Source: a virus. Taken from it: a stretch of DNA of 44,371 nt. The notes below the pieces were generated by a model. The model was not told the origin of the DNA, ran no database searches, and saw only the letters and a list, made by a program, of their open reading frames with translations. The stretch is taken from positions 1-44,371 of the IMG/VR virus record IMGVR_UViG_3300044614_000605. The stretch is one strand, 5' to 3'. A program made the position numbers and the translations under genes. Each line of letters opens with the position of its first letter. The first letter of the stretch is position 1. This document shows, in pieces, positions 40,052 through 44,371 of this stretch.

Positions 40052-43000
40052 TTACTGGAAGGGATACTCCCGCAGTTGTTGGATTTGGCGCTGTTGACGG
40101 TCGTAAGCCTCTTGACGGGCTTGACCTAACTGTTGAGAACGGCGGCTATTGAAGCCAGCAGAAACAGGAGTCAGACCTTTACCCATTTCATACATGGCAA
40201 GCATGGTGAAATTAGAAATGATCTTATTAACTTCTTGGTAAGCGACGGTTTCAGATGGCTTGTAGCCTTGCTGAAGTTGACGAGCAGACTCGTCCTTATC
40301 GAACTTGTAGGCATCACTCTTAAAGTAACCCAGAAGCGCCTTCTCAAATTCACCACCCTTAGTCATGTAACGAGTGAACTCAGTACGCTCCTCATTCGTG
40401 AGGGGAGTGCCAAGGATCTTGTCACGGGAATCAGCAACATCAATACCAACCTCAGTTAGGAACTTATGGACTGGCTTGAAACGGTTCTTAGAGACGTTGA
40501 CACCGAGGGGCCGGAATGAATTAAAGGCCTGGAGAAGAGATGACTTCAAATCGCCATCGACACCATTCTTATAGAGCGGCTTACCAGTTACATCATCGAG
40601 ATCCTCAGGAGCAAAGCGGGAAAGACCAAGGCCACCACGCTTCTCAATGAAGTAGCTAAAGCTGTTGAGCAGCTCACTGCGGAGTTCACGATAAAGCGGG
40701 TCTACAACACTACCGAGCTGACTACGCAGACCAGCCAAGGGGACGAGGCCAGAGGCGATGTTCTCACCAAGCTTCTTATAGGAAGAAACACGAGTGAGAT
40801 CCGTCAGCTGGCTGATAGTTGCAAGCTGGGTGAAGTACGACTTATTGATAATGTTGGAACCTGCAGAAGGAAGAACCCGAGTCAGTGCATAGACAACACC
40901 ACGAGCGAAGTTATCTTCAACTCCCTGCTCAGCACCGTAGCGGGTGTAATACCCAAGGTCTGCAAAGAAACCCATTGGGCTGGAGAGAGGCTCTAACCAC
41001 TGGTACTTGATAGCAGCATCACCAGGGAGACGAATCTCGAATGGCTGGTTGCTTTCAGTCCAAGAATCACGTTCCTGTCCACGGAGAGGACCAGCACCAG
41101 TCTGAACACCGAGGTAGCCATTGATGTAGGAGCTGATACCAAGGAACCAAGCAAGGGAGTTCGCACCCTCAATAAAGGCCTTCTGATACGGTGTTCCTTC
41201 CTTATAGGTCTTCTCATAAGCCATCAGGAAGTTGCTAAGACCAGGGGTGAACCGGGTCATAGCTTTCATCATTGCGGCTGGTGAGCGCACAAAGGTCAGA
41301 CCCAACATCTTCATGCCAGGGATCTCCGCCATAGAGATCATCGACTTGGTGAACTTATCGAGATTGTCAACGTCTGTACGGAAGGCGAAAGCGTCAGAAA
41401 GCTGCTTGGCTTCATCGTCGATCAGAGTAATCCCGTCGTCATCAAAGATAGTCTTGAGATACTGCTTACGTTGCTGCTCAACAATGCGAGCAAACTTTTC
41501 CTTATAGGCAGGTGTTACAGGGGCATCTCCCATGATGGAGATAGCATCTAGATATGCCTTCCTATAGGCAGTTTGACGGCCAGCAATAACGTCAGAAAGG
41601 TTGTCAAAGGTTCCAATGGTCCTACGAACAGTGCCAGTGATCCAAGGAGACTGGATGAGATCGTGGAGCTTAATGGCTAGGTTATAGAAAGAAGCCTGTG
41701 CATCAGTCAGTTCTCCTGCTTCCATCTTTACTTTAATCTGCTCAACGCGACGGGAGGTTGGAGCATCAAGACCAACAAACTCACGCCCAAGCATCTCGGA
41801 GGTGGTAGGTTGATTAGACCAGAGCTTAGGGATAAGGTTATTGAGTTCTCTGACCGTATCCATCGTTGCACTCATAGCAGCGACGGCTTCCTCACGAACT
41901 GCTTTGTTCTCAGGACCAGGCATTACCTTGGCAAGGTAGGTAAGAGCCGGATGTCCAAAGGCATTGAACAAAACACTCTGGAAGTTAATTGACTGAGTGC
42001 TATGACCGCTCAGCAGGCTTCCAGTAAAGGCGGCATCACCCGTCTTCAGCACAGACGCAGTAAGAGTCTTCCAGACGTTCAGCTGTTCCTTAGGTTTAGC
42101 ACCAACCATCTGCAATGCACGGAGTGCTCCAGGGAGCTTCTCAAGCCAAGCTTCATCACCACGGATGATTGCATCCCGAGCTTCCTTCATCAGGGAGAGA
42201 CGGGTATCCCGCATCGCCTGAGCTTCTTTATTAGCGTTGATCTGGTCTTGTGCTGCCTGAGTCAGAACCATGTCTTCGTTGCGGAGGGCTCCACGACGGG
42301 AGAGGTTCCAAGAGTCGGCGTTATTAGCAACCTTCTCAAGCTGCATCATCGCCATACCACGGTCAATAGCCCGCAAATACAGCAGCTGGGGGTTCTGACC
42401 ATTGATCTCTGCGTTCTCAGCTGCCTTAGCTAGGTCTGAGGTTTGAGAGGCGAGTTCGTTGAGTTTATAGGTAAGAGCAAAGATACCCTCGTCAGTGACG
42501 GTAGTACGGCCTTGCTTATCCGTGGTTGTGATCTGTCCAACGAAGTTCCCGAAATCCTCATCAGACATATCGAGAATATCCTTGAACTGGGTTCGGACGT
42601 TCTCACGGATGGCTTCAATGTCAATATCACCAGTACCAGAGAGTGCTTTGACCTTCTCATAGTCAACTGTCTCAGCCAAGCTGTTAGCCCACTTCAGGGC
42701 CTCCTCGCTGCTACCACCGATAGCGCGAATCTCATTATCAGTCAGAGAGAACTTAGCCGGTCGAGCGGTGTTCTCAACGGATATGTCAGGACCCCGCTTA
42801 ATCATCTCTGCAGCAACCTCATTAACATCGTTGCGAGGAGCTACAGGGATCAGCTCAGACACCTCATAGCCAGCGTCCAGAGCTTCCTTACGGGTAAGAG
42901 CATCGAGCTGTTCCGAAGCCTGTTGGATGACCTCATCAGCCTGTCCAGTCGGTACTGCAGCAGCCACATCAGACATGACCTGTTGGGCTTGACCTGGGGT

Positions 43001-44371
43001 GATGCCTCCCTTACCGATCTGCTCAGCCAGTTCCCTACGCAGTTCATTGAACCGCTTGTAGGGCTTCATGCTCTTGGACTCCTTAGCTGCAGGAGCTAGA
43101 AAGTCAACAGAGGCAATGGTTCCATCAGAAGAGATGACACGGCCTGTACCGCCTTGCGTACCAAGCTCCATGCCGGGAACCACCTGATCCCCTTCCTTGA
43201 CCTTGATACCACCATCAGCTAGGTGAGCGTAGAGAACGTCTACCTTCTCTCCTGTCTTGGGATCAGTAGATTCAACGACGATGTAGTTCCCGTATCCACG
43301 GCCTCGGCTGCCTTGCTTTCCAACCTTCTTGACAGTACCTGGGAGGAGAGCAGGGAAACGCTTATCAGCAAACCAGAGATCAAAGCCAGGCTGTCCATTG
43401 GCATTTTCAAAGTTGATTGACTGGATGTTCTTAGAACTCATGTCAACCGGCTGGAAATTGACAGGAGCAGTAGCCTGAGGTGTTACAGCCTGCTCAGGAC
43501 GGAGAGATGGTGCTGTGAAAGGGACGGTGGGAAGACCAACAGGACGTGTAGCAGCCTTCAGACCATCAACGACAAGCTCATTGGGGTTGCCCCCGTACTT
43601 CATCGTCGGCCCGACACTGTTGACGAGCGCTAGATCAGCTTGTGCTTGGGCTGCTCCTGATGCTGGTCGCCCTGCTTTCCACCACTTTGCCAGACGTTGA
43701 ACTGCTTCTCCACCAGCACCAAAGCCAGCATTAAAAAGAGCTTCCTCAAGACCGACTAAGGCTCTGTTGGCTAAAGGTGTGTATGCAGCATTGGTCTGAA
43801 GGCCTTGAAGTCCAGGAATATTTCCAATGAAGTTGCCATCGTCGGCATCCCCGGATGCACCAGCAAAACCCTGTACGAAGCCTTCAGCAGCTCTCTGACC
43901 AATAGCCCTAGCCCCTAGACCAGTGGCTCCAGAGAGACCAGGGACGGGGATAGCAGAGGCAAAGGCATAACGAGCAAGAGTCCTTAAGCCCTGACCTGCT
44001 GTGGTGTCATTCTCTGGGATAAGACCAGTGTTGATCGGCTTATACCAAGGCTTACCAGTGATGCCTTGAACGATTTGAGTAGGAAGGTTGAGGACACCCT
44101 CAGCAAGATCAACAGGAGCACCCGCAATCGCCTTAGCAGCTTCATTGGCGTTCTTACCTTTGACGGCTGTATCCGCCATAAAACGTGCAATGCCTGCAGC
44201 AGGGTTTGCAGCAGCTCCTAGACCCTGGATAGCAGATTTGATTGCATCCTCAGCAGGCTTAGGCAGAAGGTCCAACGGAGACGGGACCTGATCTGCAATA
44301 GCTCCGGGGATGTTAAGAAGAGTGCCTGCAGCCTCCCGAAGACCAGGCACCGAATCCAACACGTCTTGGAA
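40052..44371 (-). CDS. Internal virion (core) protein, T7 gp16-like: main part, 5' end at 1-262
   Basis: The largest gene, 1484 residues in all (T7 gp16: 1318). Together with the gp14- and gp15-like proteins it would be ejected into the cell and form the channel for DNA entry. Residues about 363-473 resemble an M23 metallopeptidase (GFDLWF, LYAHLADG, GTQGGTGR), but the first ligand His is not evident and the last HxH is replaced by SVD, so it is probably not an active zinc enzyme. T7 gp16's transglycosylase domain is not seen. Much of the remainder is helical and Ala/Leu-rich. The sequence beyond 44244 duplicates positions 1-127. Confidence 0.9.
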   Translation of the reverse strand, partial: FQDVLDSVPGLREAAGTLLNIPGAIADQVPSPLDLLPKPAEDAIKSAIQGLGAAANPAAGIARFMADTAVKGKNANEAAKAIAGAPVDLAEGVLNLPTQIVQGITGKPWYKPINTGLIPENDTTAGQGLRTLARYAFASAIPVPGLSGATGLGARAIGQRAAEGFVQGFAGASGDADDGNFIGNIPGLQGLQTNAAYTPLANRALVGLEEALFNAGFGAGGEAVQRLAKWWKAGRPASGAAQAQADLALVNSVGPTMKYGGNPNELVVDGLKAATRPVGLPTVPFTAPSLRPEQAVTPQATAPVNFQPVDMSSKNIQSINFENANGQPGFDLWFADKRFPALLPGTVKKVGKQGSRGRGYGNYIVVESTDPKTGEKVDVLYAHLADGGIKVKEGDQVVPGMELGTQGGTGRVISSDGTIASVDFLAPAAKESKSMKPYKRFNELRRELAEQIGKGGITPGQAQQVMSDVAAAVPTGQADEVIQQASEQLDALTRKEALDAGYEVSELIPVAPRNDVNEVAAEMIKRGPDISVENTARPAKFSLTDNEIRAIGGSSEEALKWANSLAETVDYEKVKALSGTGDIDIEAIRENVRTQFKDILDMSDEDFGNFVGQITTTDKQGRTTVTDEGIFALTYKLNELASQTSDLAKAAENAEINGQNPQLLYLRAIDRGMAMMQLEKVANNADSWNLSRRGALRNEDMVLTQAAQDQINANKEAQAMRDTRLSLMKEARDAIIRGDEAWLEKLPGALRALQMVGAKPKEQLNVWKTLTASVLKTGDAAFTGSLLSGHSTQSINFQSVLFNAFGHPALTYLAKVMPGPENKAVREEAVAAMSATMDTVRELNNLIPKLWSNQPTTSEMLGREFVGLDAPTSRRVEQIKVKMEAGELTDAQASFYNLAIKLHDLIQSPWITGTVRRTIGTFDNLSDVIAGRQTAYRKAYLDAISIMGDAPVTPAYKEKFARIVEQQRKQYLKTIFDDDGITLIDDEAKQLSDAFAFRTDVDNLDKFTKSMISMAEIPGMKMLGLTFVRSPAAMMKAMTRFTPGLSNFLMAYEKTYKEGTPYQKAFIEGANSLAWFLGISSYINGYLGVQTGAGPLRGQERDSWTESNQPFEIRLPGDAAIKYQWLEPLSSPMGFFADLGYYTRYGAEQGVEDNFARGVVYALTRVLPSAGSNIINKSYFTQLATISQLTDLTRVSSYKKLGENIASGLVPLAGLRSQLGSVVDPLYRELRSELLNSFSYFIEKRGGLGLSRFAPEDLDDVTGKPLYKNGVDGDLKSSLLQAFNSFRPLGVNVSKNRFKPVHKFLTEVGIDVADSRDKILGTPLTNEERTEFTRYMTKGGEFEKALLGYFKSDAYKFDKDESARQLQQGYKPSETVAYQEVNKIISNFTMLAMYEMGKGLTPVSAGFNSRRSQQLGQARQEAYDRQQRQIQQLREYPFQ
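44245..44371. repeat. Terminal direct repeat, right copy
   Basis: Exact copy of 1-127. Removing one copy gives a circular map of about 44,244 bp. See the left copy for interpretation. Confidence 0.95.

Noticed and set aside
41505-41580. TATAGGCA-type matches in the core gene (near 41512 and 41571) as further palindrome copies
   Set aside because: Only half of the palindrome is present, and the bases are explained by the codons for AY in the protein.
1-44371. Photosynthesis auxiliary genes (psbA, hli, talC)
   Set aside because: None of the reading frames shows their signatures; the only photosystem-related candidate is the NblA-like protein.

Overview
The window is the complete, circularly assembled genome of a T7-like cyanophage (short-tailed podovirus type). 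The first 127 bases (1-127) are repeated exactly as the last 127 (44245-44371), so the unique length is about 44,244 bp, and the internal-core gene runs through the junction. Every protein gene I can support is on the minus strand. The only plus-strand gene is a tRNA-Leu. A cyanobacterial host, probably a Synechococcus/Cyanobium-like cell with phycobilisomes, is inferred from four things: an NblA-like protein, the cyanopodovirus class I NrdA/NrdB pair, a tyrosine integrase next to tRNA-Leu, and ThyX. I see no psbA, hli or talC.

Read from high to low coordinates (the direction of transcription), the order follows T7. A non-coding block at 30.6-31.4 kb probably holds the physical genome ends. 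Next comes an early region (30.6-24.2 kb): thyX, many small unknown proteins, a MarR-like winged-helix protein and an integrase that converges on an intact tRNA-Leu(CAG), the likely attP. The replication block (23.8-14.2 kb) has the phage RNA polymerase, SSB, endonuclease I, primase/helicase, a thioredoxin-like protein, DNA polymerase, an HNH endonuclease overlapping the polymerase end, 5' exonuclease, NblA-like protein, a DUF3310 protein, MazG and a cytosine-methyltransferase-like protein. NrdA and NrdB follow (14.2-12.1 kb).

The virion block (12.1 kb to 262, continuing at 44,244-40,052 across the junction) has portal, scaffold, major capsid, tail tubular proteins A and B, and internal core proteins. 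One core protein carries a lysozyme-like domain and another a degenerate M23-like domain. The last block (40.0-31.4 kb) has a short fibre and several adhesion or structural proteins, a holin-like protein, an HNH endonuclease, a two-domain endolysin, small terminase, a membrane protein, a second HNH protein and large terminase.

The most interesting signals are regulatory. A perfect 15-bp Fur-box-like palindrome lies between the -35 and -10 of a candidate host-type promoter at 29,545-29,573. Ten copies of a 12-bp palindrome (TGCCYATRGGCA type) are confined to the early region at 23.8-28.9 kb. A symmetric AT-rich dyad with face-to-face TATAAT boxes lies at 30,787-30,864. A promoter-like element is shared by the capsid leader and the genome-end region and resembles the phage Syn5 promoter. 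Notable coding features are a phage thioredoxin beside a polymerase whose thioredoxin-binding insert is much shortened, an NblA-like protein, an NrdB with Phe at the radical-Tyr position, and a methyltransferase gene flanked by short direct repeats.
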